DNA of 64,000 nucleotides from Saururus chinensis (GCA_035235625.1 CP141140.1:20170685-20234684); one strand, 5' to 3'. Positions 13,301 to 26,309 are shown, numbered from the stretch's first letter. Notes: generated by a model from the sequence alone, not told the origin. Numbers and translations: made by a program.

Positions 13301-13569
13301 GTGGGCGGTGCACTGTTCACTCTCCAGAGGATTCCGGATCGAGCCCGATCCTTTTTTTTTCTTTTCTCCCAGTTAACCTCTGCAGTTCTGATCTTCAACG
13401 ATTTTTCATGCCAGAAGCGCGCGTCGAGGCTCGTAGCCCATGACTGACCCGAGACCCAGCTCTATGGTTACGAATACTAAGGCCACATACGCTGAAGCAT
13501 CACAATATATCTCTGAAAATGATCAGATAAAAATAACAAAAAATTGTAATAAAAATCTAGGACGTTACA
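10315..13569. mobile_element. LTR-like sequence with a GC-rich block, ending GGACGTTACA
   Basis: This stretch shows no transposon or host protein domain. From about 11300 to 13350 it is strongly GC-rich against an AT-rich background, with degenerate reiterations of a GGCCATCGCCAGGCCGGGGCGGA-like word near 12385, 12735 and 12900. Its right end is the LTR-style terminus GGACGTTACA at 13560-13569, which abuts mid-LTR sequence of the copia element. It therefore appears to be the right part of a long element inserted into that copia LTR. The matching left terminus (expected to look like TGTAACGTCC) was not found in the window, so its extent and family are unknown. Confidence 0.4.
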
Positions 13570-14028
13570 CGTCTCATCATCAAATACCGATGGGAGAGCT
13601 TTATTATAAAGAATGAAAAACACAGAGAATACACTTCTTCCTCTTCAGTTCTCTCTCTGGTTCTCTGAGAAAAATTAACCAGAGAAAATTTCTAAAAGAT
13701 TTATTCTTTCTTTTCTCTCTGGTTTTTGAGTCAATCATTTAGCAGTAGCAACTCTTTTGATCGAGATCCAGTCTGTTTGTGTGAAAGTGCACCATCAAAT
13801 GGGCAATGTGGTTCATTGTATCTCAGGAATGGAACGGAGTCGAACGCCTGTGCATAGAGGGCGGTGTATTTGTTTCAAGTACAACGTGTAACGCACCTCG
13901 AACTGGGTTCAAATTTCTCTTCTTTCTGGTATTTAATTAATATATTACTAATATATTTATGTGTGATGATTTGCATGATAATTGTAAATTGTATTCAATC
14001 TGCCCTCATTTATGTGACAATCCCAACA
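13570..14028 (+). repeat. 5' LTR remnant of the copia element
   Basis: It matches positions 18786-19251 of the 3' LTR, starting at CGTCTCATCATCAAATAC and ending CAATCCCAACA. The outer portion of the LTR is absent because of the adjoining LTR-like sequence. Confidence 0.9.
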
Positions 14029-17000
14029 ATCTTGAAACAAATATTGTGATTTTGTTGATTGAAACTATTGCAATTATGGGTGTTGAGAAATCTATGAAAC
14101 TTGAAAAGTTTGATGGAAAAAATTTCATGAGATGGCAGACAAAGATGAAATTTTGGCTAACACAATTGAACATATTCTGTGGTTTATGATGCTGTTGTTG
14201 ATAAAATTGTATCTTCTGAATCTGATAAGACTACTAGTTCTTCTGATGTTGGAATTGCTAAGACTCATTATAGTGAGAAATTTAAATAAGATGATGAACT
14301 ATGCTATGGTCAAATTCTTAGTGTTTTGAGGAATGAACTGTATGATTTGCATGTGAACACTAAAACTGTCAAAGAATTATGGGATACTCTTGATAAAAAG
14401 TTTGGAAAAAAGCATGAAGGGGAAGAAAAGTATGTGTGGGAGAATATTTTGACTATAAGATGGTTGATAACAAATTTGTTAGAGATCAGGTAGTTGAAAT
14501 ACAAAATTTGGTAGCTAAGATCATTGGGAAAGGAATTCCCCTTGACGAGAGGCTCCAAGTTCTTGCTCTTAACGACAGACTACCACCCTCATGGCAGGAT
14601 TTCCAAATTACCTTGAAGCACGAGAGGGACGCAATGTCCGTTGATGACTTGATAGTGGCCATGCAAATTGAAGAGAAACACAGGGGTAAGATGAAAGTCT
14701 TGTAAGGTTCTTTTTCTGTGGCTAATGATAGTGCTCAAGCTAATGTTGTGGAAGGGAAACCCAAGTTTTTTGGTAATAGAAAGAAGAACAAGAAGTTTAA
14801 AAATCAGCCTCTCAAACCTGATTCTAATATCCAAAAGGACAAGAAGTTGAAAGTTTGCTGGGTTTGTGGGAAACCTGGACATTTTGCAAACAAGTGCAAA
14901 GAGAAGAAAGACCAGGACCAGAGTTATGGTGGGGCTACATCTTTTGTTAGGCTAATGTGATTATTTCAGATGACATGTAGTAATAACTAATTCTGAAATT
15001 AACTTGACATGTGAACCTACTGATTGGTGGGTTGATACAGGGGTAACTGTTCATATCGGTATTGATGTTTATTCTTTTTCTTTCTATCAGGAAGTAAAGG
15101 ATAAGATAGTGACGATGGAGAACTCTTCTGTGGCTAGAGTTCATGGAGTTGAAAATGTGGACATCCGGTTTATATCGGGGAACACGCTGACACTCCATAA
15201 TATGTTGCATGTGCCAAGTGTGAGGAAGAACCTTGTTAGTAGTGTGCTTCTTAGTAGAGAAAGATATAAACTAGTGTTTGAGTCAAATAAAGTTGTAATA
15301 ACTAAACATGATACTTTTATTGGTAAAGGCTATGTGTGTGATGACATCTTTAAATTAAATTTGGTTTCTTGTAATAACTCTTTATTTCAAGTAGATGACT
15401 CTTTAATTTGCCATGTTGATTCTTTTGATATGTGGCATATGAGGCTAGGGCATGTAAATTTTTAAATCATTAAGAGAATGATGAATCTTGATTTGATTCT
15501 TAAATTGCATGTTGAATCTCTTGATAAATGTGAAGTTTGTGTTCAAGCAAAACAACATAGGAAACCATATAAATCTATTGATAGATCTATATGCTTACTT
15601 GATTTAATTCACTCTGATATTTGTGAGTTGAATGAATTATTGACTAGGGGTGGTATGAGATATTTCATCACTTTTATTGATGATTACTCAAAATTTTGTC
15701 ATGTATACTTGCTTAAGTTTAAAGATGAGGCTTTTGAGAAGTTTAATGTTTATAAGATGGAGGTTGAGAATCAAACTGAGAGGCAAATCAAGAGACTAAG
15801 GTCTAATCATGGTAGGGAGTATTCTTATCTTGAATTTTACAAATTTTGTGAAGATTAATGAATAATACATGAAACCATAACCCCTTATCCTCCTTAATCT
15901 AATGGTGTAGCTGAAAGAAAGAATAAAACTTTTATAGATATGATAAATTCTATTCTTTACTCTTCAAGTTTACCTAAAAATCTATGGGGAGAAGCAATTC
16001 TTTCAGCATGTATAATCTTAAACCGTGTGCCTCATAAAGGACAAAATGTAACCCCTTATGAATTAATGAAAAGAAGAAAACTAAGTTTAAAGTTCATTAA
16101 GGTTTGAGGATGTCTTGCTAAAGTTAAAATCTCAAATATGAAGATGGACAAACTAAATTCTAAAACTTATGATGCAGTGTTCATTGGTTATGCACAAAAT
16201 AGCAGAGCTTATCGGTTTTTAGTAATTGAGTCTGATAGGCAGGATTATGCTCCCAATATTATTAAGGAGTCCGATGATGTAACATTCTTTGAGAATGAAT
16301 TTCCTATGAAGGAAAAGAATAAGGTTGTAGTACATAAAGAAGATGTTTCATTGTTTTCAACTATGAGAATATAAGATTCGGGAACTAATGTGAATGTTAG
16401 GAGATCTAAGAGAACCAGAATAGAGAAGAACTTTGAGGATGACTTCTATACTTTCATGGTGGAGAATGAGAATTCTTCGACTTTCAATGAAACTATGTCA
16501 TCTAGTGACGCTGCTTTATGGAAGGAAGCGGTACAGAGTTAGATGAATTCAATACTTGCACATGGGACGTGGGTTTTAAAGAATTTACCTCAACGGTTTA
16601 AACCAATTAGGTTCAAATGGATATTCAAAAGAAAATATTATCCTAATGAATCCATTGAAAAGTACAAAGCTAGACTAGTGGCTAAAGGATATAGTCAAAA
16701 GGAATGTCAAGATTTCTTTGACACATATTTTCCTGTGACCATGATAATTATAATTCGAGTGCTTAATGCTTTGGTAGCTCATTATTACCTCAAAATATAT
16801 CAAATGGATGTCAAAACAATATTTTTAAATAGTGAATTAGAGGAGGAAATTTATATGGAGCAGCCTAAAGGTTTTATAGTTCCCGGTAAAGAAAAAAAGT
16901 ATGTAAGTTAGTAAGATCTCTCTATGGTTTAAAACAGGTTTTTAAACAATGACATCAAAAGTTTGATGATGTTCTTCTTTCTCATAACTTTGTTGTTTGT

Positions 17001-18599
17001 ACTTCTGATAAATGTTTGTATTGGAAGTCTTTCGAAAACTCTTATGTAATGTTATATTTGTATGTGGATGATATATTACTGTTTGGTGATCATGTGGATC
17101 ATATCAATAAGGTTAAGGGTTTCCTTAATGAGAATTTTGATATGAAAGATTTGGGTATTGCAAAAGTTATACTGGGCTTGAAGATTGATAGGACTTCTCG
17201 AGGAATAATTGTGAGTCAATTACACTATGTGGAAAAAATTCTAAAGAAGTATGAATACTTCGATAGAAAACCTATCAATACGCCATATGACGCAAGTGTA
17301 AGACTTAAGAAAAATTGTGGGGAAAATATTTCACAACTTAGATATTCACAGCTAATAGGAAGTTTGAATTATTTGGCTAATTGCAGTAAACCGGATATAT
17401 CCTATGTTGTGGGAAGACTAAATAAATATACTAAGAGCCCTAATAAAACTCATTGGACTGCCATTGAGAAAACATTCAGATATCTGAAGGGAAGTGTAAA
17501 CTTTGGTTTACATTATTGTGGGTTTCCTGCTGTATTAGAAGGATACATTGATACAAATTGGATATTAGATTCTGATGAAACTAAAGCTACTAGTGGTTAT
17601 GTGTTTACACTATATGGTGGGGCAATTGCATAGAAATCTTCAAAGTAAACAGTGATAACAAGATCTATTATGGATACTGAGTTAGTAGCTCTTGATAAAA
17701 CTGGTGGAATGGGGGAATGACTTAGGGATCTTTTAATAGATATACCTTGGTTGAATAAGTTAATTCCTAGAATATTGATTCACTATGATAGCCAATCAGT
17801 TCTTGATAAGGTTAAGAGTAAGAATCATAATAAGAGGTCTTCCAGGCATATTGAACTAAGGTATAAAATCTTGTACACATTGACTACTTCTGGAGTCATT
17901 ATCTTAAGTTTTATACAATCAGTAGATAATTTGGTTGATTCGTTTACAAAAGGGTTGTCGGTAGGGCAAATCCTTAACTCATTTAGATGAATGAGGCTAA
18001 AAGCCTATGATTAAGTCATCTTAGTAGTAACCCAATCTCTCAGCGTGGAGATCCCATAACGAAGATTCAATGGGTAAAAACAAGTTGATGCATGACTTAG
18101 AGAGAGCACAATTAAATATTATATGCTCATTCATGTGTTAAGATAATAGTGCTCTTAATTCATATGAAACAGGTTCATGAAAGTCTTAATGCAGTCAAGG
18201 CTTATATAACAGGGTATTGTTATGCATATTACCCTTGGAGACTGTCACTTATATGAGTGCCACTGAGGTCACAATTAAAGAGAACATGAGCTTGTTCTCT
18301 AATGTGCAACTCATGAAAAGATACAAGGCGCATGGCCGTAAAGCGCTACCCTAAATGATCTTGAAAAGAGAGCTACTCTAACTGTTAGGTTTGTCAAAAC
18401 TCTTGCTTTAAGGTTTATGTTCAAGACTTAGTTCACTTCGAACTTGTGAGAGTGGCGGATTATCAAACTAGGTATAGGTTCAAACCTGCAAGGTACCTAT
18501 CACCAAAAACTTAGAGTACTATTGCTCAATGTCTCGTTCTGTGTCTTATAAACTTTTTTTGTGTACGTGGATGGGTTTTATATCAGTCATGGTGGGGAT

Positions 18600-19251
18600 T
18601 GTTGAATTTGTTTGACTTGATATAAAACGAGAAGAAAGATGCGCCGCTTTGTTTGACCAAAAATTAAAACCAGAATGCGTTTTGATTGCATTGTGACGGG
18701 TTTTGATAAATTAAGCCGTTTGGTTCTTAAAAAGTTGAGACGCAACTATTATTAAATAACTTAGCCATTTCGGCTTCGTGAGCAGCGTCTCATCATCAAA
18801 TACTGATAGGAGAATTTTATTATAAAGAACAAAAAACACAGAGAATACACTTCTTCTTCTTCTTCTTCGGTTCTCTCTCTTGTTCTCTGAGAAAAATTAA
18901 CCAGGGAAAAATTTTAAAAGATTTATTCTTTCTTGTCTCTCTGGTTTTTGAGCCTATCATTGCACAATAGCAACTCTTCTAATCAAGATCCAGTCTGTTT
19001 GTGTGAAAGTGTACCATTACACGGGCAGTGCGGTTCGTTGTATCTCAGGAACAGAATGCAGTTGAACGCCTATGCACGGAGGGCGGCATATCAGTTTCAA
19101 AGTCAGCGTGTAACACGCCTCGAACCGGGTTCAAAATTTTCTTCTTTTTGGTAATTAATTAATATATTTACGAATATATTTATGTGTGATGATTTGCATA
19201 ATAATTATAAATTGTATTCAATTTAGCCTTATTTATGTGACAATCCCAACA
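18600..19251 (+). repeat. 3' LTR of the copia element, 652 bp
   Basis: It begins TGTTGAATTTGTTTG directly after a purine-rich tract (GGTGGGGAT) and ends ATCCCAACA. It is complete in length, so it shows what the 5' LTR has lost. A target duplication cannot be tested because the other outer end is missing. Confidence 0.9.
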
Positions 19252-21898
19252 CCCACTGCGTGCTTCTTCCCTTTTCATGGCCTCCACATGAAACTGTTGA
19301 CGGATTGTAAGGTTAATTAGAGACTTTACATAAAATCCATATTTCATGCGTGCCACAACAAAAAAAAGTGTAATATCCCAAAAACCAGGTTTCATAATTG
19401 CAAAGTAGATTGTGATAATCCTATGTAGTTGAAAGATTTACCATTTCTTAAATATATTCACAAAATGCCATTACGTTTGCTTCCATTCAAGAGTCATTGT
19501 GTATTCCAAGTGAATTTGCTAATTATGATGAGTTTTCTAAGACTTGACATATAATTTTTTCATGGCCTTCAAAATCGGCCTTTTGATTTTGAATAGCATC
19601 AAAATGATGCTGGAGTCAATTTGTGAGGTTGAAGTTACTGAGGGTTGCCTTAGCCGCGCTTGAAACAAGGGATTTCGCTAGGAGTACGTACAGGTTAGGT
19701 CACTGGTGATGCAAGCTAGCTTGGTGCATATCTTTAACCAACACGAGGGGGTTATGTAGAAGGAAACTGATAAACCTGCACAAAGAATGTGTACTAAGGG
19801 AAAGTCGAAATGGTTGGGACGGATCTTGAAAAACGGAGGCAATTGTTTTCTCATCAACATCAAGAATGTACACTTTTCTCCCGGAAAAGCCTCTGCCTCC
19901 TCGTTTAGACTTGTGACGAAGGGCGTTGAGGGAAGAGGCTAGTAGGCAACCAACCAACCGTTTTCATTCCCTTGAAGCCTGCCACATTCATCATTCATGT
20001 CTTAACAAAGAAGACAAGTTGCCCTTCAAGTTTAGAAAATTTCCAAAACTGCTCCACTGCTCAAATCTCAAAATTTACTGTGAATAATCGTCTTTTTGCA
20101 ATTTCTTTACGTTTACTGGGAAAGTTTACATGAACTCAAACGTGTGGGTAGAATCGTAAGTTGCCGGATTTCAATTTGATATACATGTTAAGAGAGGATG
20201 CGGGCAAGTGATTTTAAACTGTTTGCCCCTTGAGTAATATACACCGTGAAATCAAAATCCAATGGTGCATGTGCCTCACGTCAGACTTATTATTGAAAAT
20301 TCTAGTCATGATGGTCTGTTTAGTAGCAACAAGCCGACAATTGCTCTTAGTCAGTGAGTGATACACAATCTAGCTTCAACTAATTTCCATAGTAAAGTAA
20401 ATTAATTAACCTTTTCCCGTACAGTAGAAATTAAAAATCATGGTTAAGACAATAGTACCATTTAAACAACATTCTTTAATAAACTAGTTCACCGGTAGGG
20501 GAACAACTGAGAGGAGTCTAGGGTTTTAGATGACGGAAGTCACAAGAAAATGTGGCCAAGTTGTGGGGGTACAATCATGCCAAATTTCAACATGTTGCCA
20601 TGGAAGCTAGCTCAAAGTAGGAGGGTATCGTAGTATTGCTAGACTTCGACCCAAACCCTAACTTGGTAGAAAACATGGGTTTGAGTGGGGAGACATCCAT
20701 CTAGGGGATTGGTGCTACCATTGTCGTATTTGTGCATCTCAGTCCTGATAGGCTTGGGGGGACCAGAGACTCAAGTGTGTTGGAGAATGTTTTTCATGGA
20801 TAAGGGTAAAAGCCTTTGCATTGAAGCAAGTTAGGGGTGTCTTGGATTTAGGTGTTGCTTATATTAGCCGAAAGGGGATATGCTGTAGGCCTTGACAGTG
20901 CAGAACTTTACAAAGAACTTGCAGTTGTAAGACGGACCAATCCTCTTTCTTGTGATCAGGAAGTTATTTTTTCCCCTTGAGAACGTTCTTGTATTTATTT
21001 ACATGATTATATCTAGTAATTTCTTTGTAAACTTTAAAGTGCAAAAAAAAAAAGAATAAAAGAAAATTCTTTATCACAAACTTTGACGAGATAAAGTGTA
21101 GATCATGTTCTACCAGAATCATGTTTTTACCATCATTCATTAGCATGCTCATCATGAAATGTATTTTTAGTTAGTGATGCTATGAGTTGGGTTCGGTCGG
21201 CTTTTGCTACACTCAAACCCACTACTGTTTAAGAAACGATAACTCAAATACAACCTGACCCAAACATGCTAAAATTGAATATGACCCGACCAAACCCATT
21301 TAGAATTTAAAAATTATTTTTTAAAATTATTCTTAAAAAACCAACTAATTAAGAAAATATACAAGATTTTAAATAATTGTTTGATTTTATTTATTATTAA
21401 TAAAAAATTGAGAGTTATTATATATCCAAACACAAAAAATATAAAAGTTTAATATTTATAGTCTTAGTCAGGTCAAGTCTAGGTTAGATTAGCTTAAAAC
21501 CCAAAACCAGCCCAAATAGTTATTTATGTTTAATTTAGAAACTCAAATCCAACCCATTAGGATTTCATTAGGTTAAATTTTTTCATTAAAGAAGTTGATT
21601 AAAATAATAAAAAAAATTAGTCCACACTTTCCAAATGATATAGGGGCCTGTCGTGTTAGCTTTTTTCTGGTCAGCAACTATGCTAAATGGGAGGGGTTGC
21701 TGAAGAAAAAAAAAATGAGTCCACACTTCCCTACCAATAATCAATTTCGTACACGGAATTTACTTCTGAAATGGACAGTTGCAATTTCCATCAGTCATAA
21801 GGGCATTCCTGCATCTTGTTTCATATAAATCAGTCACCCATGCCATCATTCCCCTGGCATTATTTTTTCTGAGGCAAATTAAGAGGCGAATCAAGGTG
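19252..21898. other. Intergenic DNA upstream of the Ole e 1-like gene
   Basis: No gene recognised. A minus-strand ORF at 19700-19957 (85 aa) resembles no family I know. Around 21180-21560 there is AT-rich DNA with scattered GGGTT and AACCC-type words, reminiscent of a degraded terminal-inverted-repeat element, but I could not fix its ends. Confidence 0.4.
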
Positions 21899-24166
21899 AT
21901 GGCTAATGTCAATGGAAGCTCCTTCTTCACGTTCTTCCTCTTCTTCTTCTTCATCTTTCTCTTACTTGATCGCCGTGTCATCTGCATGGGCGAGACTTCC
22001 AACCACTTATCATCACTAATATTGTCACGCGAAGAGCTGGTGCAAGATGCTGGATATGGTGAGGAGAAGCTCTCCTCAGTTTTGGTAACTGGGACGCTTC
22101 TATGTGACGCTTGCCATGGTCATGGTGCTCAAGTTCACACCTCTGCAGTTGCAGGTTTGTTCTTCTTTCTCTATCTTTTCTTCAGTAATTCATTACTTAT
22201 GAGGTCGGCCTACCAGACGTATAGTAAGGTACCTCACTCATGGTTGCGATTCGACCACGTTTAAAACCTTGGTGATGAACGTTTAATAGCAATTCTATTT
22301 CATCCATGTCATGAACATTACATGAAGCTTCCTACTTCCTATACACAGTTAAAAATCGAAACGAAACTGCATATAATTTTCTAGTTAATTATGCTTCTCA
22401 ACGTTATCATCATCGTAAGTGATGATCATGTTCCCCTCGTACTCGTATCCTTCACCACGAATCTAATATTGGGTCGGGAACATCGGATAGGGTAATTAAT
22501 CTGATTGGTCGTAAATCAACCTGATTGATTATTAGGGCGAGCTCATGGTGCAATTAGGTTTGAATATGTTTATCTGCATCTGGTGGAATACCTTCTCTGT
22601 CTCTTGAGGTGATTAAGTTCGTTCCAAGATACTTCTACTATGACATCTTAGGACATTTGAACAAAGCGGGAGTACTCATGTACCTAAGATTGACGTGTAT
22701 GTTCTTGATTTTTCAAAACAAATATGGCACTACTAATATAATAAAGAAACTACTTTATAAAGAAGTCTTCTATTTTTTTTCGTCGACTTCCACTTTAGTT
22801 TAGTTTTGAACTCTACTCAACATTGAACTACTACAACAACTTGTTAAGCCTAGGTTGTTTATACACACTAGCTACCCATATATATTTAATACACTCTCTA
22901 TCTCATATTAAATGACTCATTTTAAAAAAAATCTTGTCCCACATTAATTATCCTTTCCTATTTCTTTACTAACGAAAACTTATAATATGCTTCTTGGGAA
23001 GAGCATGGACTATTAAAATGGGAGGGAGGGAGTATGTTTCTTTAAATTTTAAATACTCCCTCCCTCATGTATTAATAAGTATATATAAAAAAATAGTAGT
23101 TTTTATTGAATGGTGAAATACACATCTAAGAAGAGGAAAAATAAGCTTATGATAATCTTTTTTAAGTACTCAATCACTTAAATTAAACAAAATGAAGTTA
23201 TTAATGTAGGGCAAAAGGAGTATGTGTTAAGAATTGTAAAAAAAAAAAATCATCCCAAGCAGACATGAACCAATATTATCTTGTTTCACTCTAGAAATTT
23301 TTTTTTTTAAATTTACAAACTATCATTTATACATGTAAGTATGCAACTAAAGACTAGAGAGTAGGTACAAAAGAAGGCGTGCCTCCCTAGAACCAGGCCT
23401 TTTATCATACGCTAATAACAAGTAGCTTATCAGTGCCTTAAAAGGGTAGTATAAGTCATCTTAAATTGTACAAAAGATACGAATATTGCTGCCCAAAAGA
23501 AACTTCATATGTAGGATTCAAAGAAGAAGAGCCTTGTTTGTCACCGAATTCACAATTCCCTCGTTAACAATGAACGAGATTGCTTCCAAGGGAAGTGCAT
23601 GCTCTCGAGATAAAATTCGTTGTTTCCCTAATACAATAATTCACACACTTCGTGCTTACAAAATAATGAGAAGCGGACAAATTGATCATCGTATTGTACA
23701 GTATATGAATAGAATAATACAAATTTCGCGTTATGATTGAATACCTAATTTGCTTCATCATGCAAGTAATAATAGAATGCAGCGTTAACCTTCCTTAGTT
23801 CTCTGATCAATATGTGCAGGTGCATTACTGGGTGTTACTTGCAAAACCGGCGGGAAAAGGACTAGGTTGAGTTGGGCGAGAGGAAGCACAGATAAATATG
23901 GAGATTTCATCGTAGATCTTCCTTCCCATCTCCATGCAATCCCCAAACTGGATGAATCATGCATGATTAGGGTTCTTCGCCTGCCCAAAACCTCGCCTTG
24001 CCGCCGGATTTTCTCTAGAAGAGCAAGAGGAATAAGACTCTCGTCTGTTGGAAATGGCATTCGAACTTATACCAGTGGAACCATACGGCTACAACGGCGA
24101 GAGGACCCCTATTTCATGTGCTGGAAAGAGGAAGGATATACTAGTGAATTAGGCAGATCATGGTAA
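21899..24166 (+). CDS. Pollen Ole e 1 allergen/extensin-like secreted protein
   Basis: Two exons, 21899-22154 and 23820-24166, joined at a GT/AG intron of 1665 bp; the split Gly codon joins cleanly, giving 200 aa. Residues 1-29 are a strongly hydrophobic signal peptide (Phe/Leu-rich). The mature part carries six cysteines (about 69, 72, 93, 133, 146, 186), the number typical of Ole e 1-like domains. It also shows family words: EELVQDAGYGEEKLSSVLVTG, LLCDAC, DKYGDFIVDLPSHLHAIP, VLRLPKTSPC and SVGNGIRTYTSGTIRL. From the family, the protein is expected to enter the secretory pathway and act at the cell wall or apoplast; its biochemical role is not established. I chose the ATG at 21899 because it directly starts the signal peptide; upstream codons in the same frame lack family resemblance. 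The intron holds two Stowaway-like MITEs. Confidence 0.88.
22890..23034. mobile_element. Stowaway-like MITE in the Ole e 1-like gene intron
   Basis: The ends read TACACTCTCTATCTCATATTAA and, on the other side, AAAATGGGAGGGAGGGAGTA, an imperfect inverted pair of the plant CTCCCTCCGTCCC type bounded by TA. About 145 bp, non-coding. Confidence 0.65.
23054..23222. mobile_element. Second Stowaway-like MITE in the same intron
   Basis: The left end is TACTCCCTCCCTCATGTATT and the right end AATGTAGGGCAAAAGGAGTA, an imperfect inverted pair with TA at both borders. It lies only about 20 bp from the previous MITE. Confidence 0.65.
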
Positions 24167-24541
24167 ACAAAGGTCAACACTGGAAGATCATGGAGGCTTA
24201 TACATCTAGTGTACATAAAATGTAACCAGAGCTTCTTCTCTAAATATTATACCATGTTATGGTGGAGATGCACAAAATACATATATAGATGAATGTATAA
24301 ATTTCCTTGAAACTGGAGCACCATCTTGGTTGTACTGTTTTTTACCTTTTTTTTTTATATAAATAAGACTCACGCACCCTTGCACACATAGTATGGCAAT
24401 CGGATTTGACTGTTGGCCCTCTCTCATATATATTGGGAGAAATCCAACCAGCCCGGCTAAGGCTGGATTGGCCTGTTGTATATCTTGCCTTCCCTTTTAG
24501 CAAGCTCATGAGTTATATACACGTGCATGCCCTGTCCATTA

Positions 24542-24798
24542 TATGCTCCCTTTGTCCTATATTAAGTGTCTTATATATATAATTAAAATTTTCAATTTTA
24601 AGAAAGTGAGAAATAGTGTAGCCCAAAAAATATCTAACTAACTTAGCTTCATAACTCTAATTAACTTGGATTCTTATGCTCCTCCTTATAAGTAACAAGT
24701 ATACTAGAAGCATTATATTTACTAAGAATATAGAAAATATGGCACTTTAATGTGGTACAAATGTTTTTTTTTTTTGAAATGGGAAGACGGAAGGAGTA
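24542..24798. mobile_element. Stowaway-like MITE (diverged)
   Basis: The left end is TATGCTCCCTTTGTCCTATATT and the right end GGGAAGACGGAAGGAGTA, imperfectly inverted. It is longer than its neighbours (about 257 bp), so it may be interrupted or composite. Confidence 0.5.
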
Positions 24799-25074
24799 TA
24801 ACTATGGGCTTGTTAAAAAACTTCTATTGTGGTTTAAATCCTTTCGTGACATCTTTTTTAACTGTACGTTTTAATATTATTGTGTTCATGCTAAATATTT
24901 TTACAAAAAAATATGTATTAGTCTTTTTCTTTTCACATTAAAAAGGCTCCACTAATGGGCAAGGAGAAATATCCAAAATCTCTTGTTCCTAATATGCTAG
25001 GATCATGTCCATATAGAAAGAATTTTCTATTATCTAGTATTATTTAATTAAGTGTTTATAAATTTTGTAAATAG

Positions 25075-25275
25075 TACTCCTTCCGTCCTATATTAATAGC
25101 TTCATTTTACAATAAAAATCATTTCATATCATAGCTCTATTTGTTTAATTTAATAATTAAGTACTTAAAAAGAGCATCATAAGCTTATTTTCCTATTCTC
25201 TTAAATGTGAGTTTTATAGTTTAATCAAAATTATTATCTTTTAAATATAACTATTAATATTGGATAAATGGAGTA
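25075..25275. mobile_element. Stowaway-like MITE
   Basis: The left end is TACTCCTTCCGTCCTATATT and the right end ATATTGGATAAATGGAGTA. The inverted ends are bounded by TA; about 200 bp, non-coding. Confidence 0.65.
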
Positions 25276-26108
25276 TTTGTGTATGGGTCACAAACTTGAT
25301 GTATCTAAATTTTAAATGATAAAAATGCCCTATACACATTGGGTGAATGCCTGAGGAGCTGTATCTACCTGAAAGACTTCAACACAATTCTTTCATCTTT
25401 GCTGAAAAATTAATTTGGATATATTTCATCCACCTTGTTCACAATACTACGCTACTACTTTCAAAGATAAAGGAGAAGAGTAGGCATGACTTATATAAGA
25501 TACAGTTGGCCTACAAATACGAACTAAACAATGACATAACAAATGCCAATTTGTGACATGAGGAGTATGTTGACTAAATTGAGTTGGCTGCCTAATCTTT
25601 CCCAAGTGTGGTGGTACATCAACCTTGCTTTCAGTTTGCACACTGGGCCAGCTCATCTTTACCCGTATATGTGGTAATTTGACTTATGCTTATTAATGTT
25701 AAAACTGTTTTCTATATCATGCTTTGTTATGGTAAACTTAACTATGTTGGATCCATTCTTATTAACTGACTGAGGAGTGAGGAAAACCAATTTTTGCTTT
25801 CCTGTGAAGCCTGCGTCTATGTTCACCTCTTTTCATCGCCTTCATGCAGGGCAAACTTATGACATCTAGAATAAAGCCGCCTATGTTCTTTATGATGACT
25901 GATTAATTATGTTAGATTCATGTGTACCTTAAACATAGTCAGACAATAGGTGAACCCCGAATGATCTCTTCCAAACCTCATTAGTCACGGAGAACAGGGG
26001 CTAGCCACCCTAAATGTGGCTCGTGATTGCTAGTGATTCCCAGCGTTTGGAAAAAATAAAGAGAAAGTAAGTGATAAAGAAACTAAACCTTATAAAAAAG
26101 TTTTAATA

Positions 26109-26309
26109 TATCCTCCATCTTACATTAATTACTCTATTTGGCAAAAAAATTTATTCTATATTAATAACTTTTTTTATTTAATTTAAATAGTTGAGTACTT
26201 AAAATAGATTATTATAAATTTATTTTTTATTTTTTTAGATATGGGTTTTACCATTTAATAAACACCAGTGTTTTTTATATATAACTATTAATATAAGACG
26301 AATAGAGTA
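26109..26309. mobile_element. Stowaway-like MITE
   Basis: The left end is TATCCTCCATCTTACATTAA and the right end TAATATAAGACGAATAGAGTA. It shares internal wording with the copy at 25075-25275 (a TTTAATTTAA segment, then TTGAGTACTTAAAA- or TTAAGTACTTAAAA-like words), so the two look like the same subfamily. Confidence 0.6.

Larger units (their letters stand above)
13570..19251 (+). mobile_element. Fossil Ty1/copia retrotransposon (Tork/Tnt1-like)
   Basis: An old copia element on the + strand. Parts in order: 5' LTR remnant 13570-14028; gag from about 14076 with a CCHC zinc knuckle near 14860-14900; protease region near 15025; GAG-pre-integrase region near 15430; integrase about 15500-16200; reverse transcriptase about 16540-17600, with YVDD near 17060; RNase H about 17640-17990; polypurine tract just before the 3' LTR at 18600-19251. 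The 3' LTR is 652 bp and runs from TGTTGAATTTG to CAATCCCAACA. The 5' LTR lacks its outer ~186 bp, where the GC-rich LTR-like sequence begins. The coding region is broken in roughly ten places. By eye the LTRs differ at about 10% of positions, suggesting several million years. The lineage assignment is tentative. Confidence 0.9.

Noticed and set aside
11100-13447. Long overlapping ORFs on both strands (up to 214 codons)
   Set aside because: They lie in the GC-rich LTR-like block, where stop codons are rare, overlap in several frames on both strands, and resemble no protein family.
3496-13569. A single huge LTR from TGTAATGTCC (3496) to GGACGTTACA (13569)
   Set aside because: The ends look complementary in style, but the span contains unrelated elements, is far too long for an LTR, and the flanking bases do not form a target duplication.
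21779-21898. N-terminal extension of the Ole e 1-like protein
   Set aside because: The frame is open upstream, but the first ATG of the signal peptide is at 21899 and the upstream residues lack a plausible start or family match.
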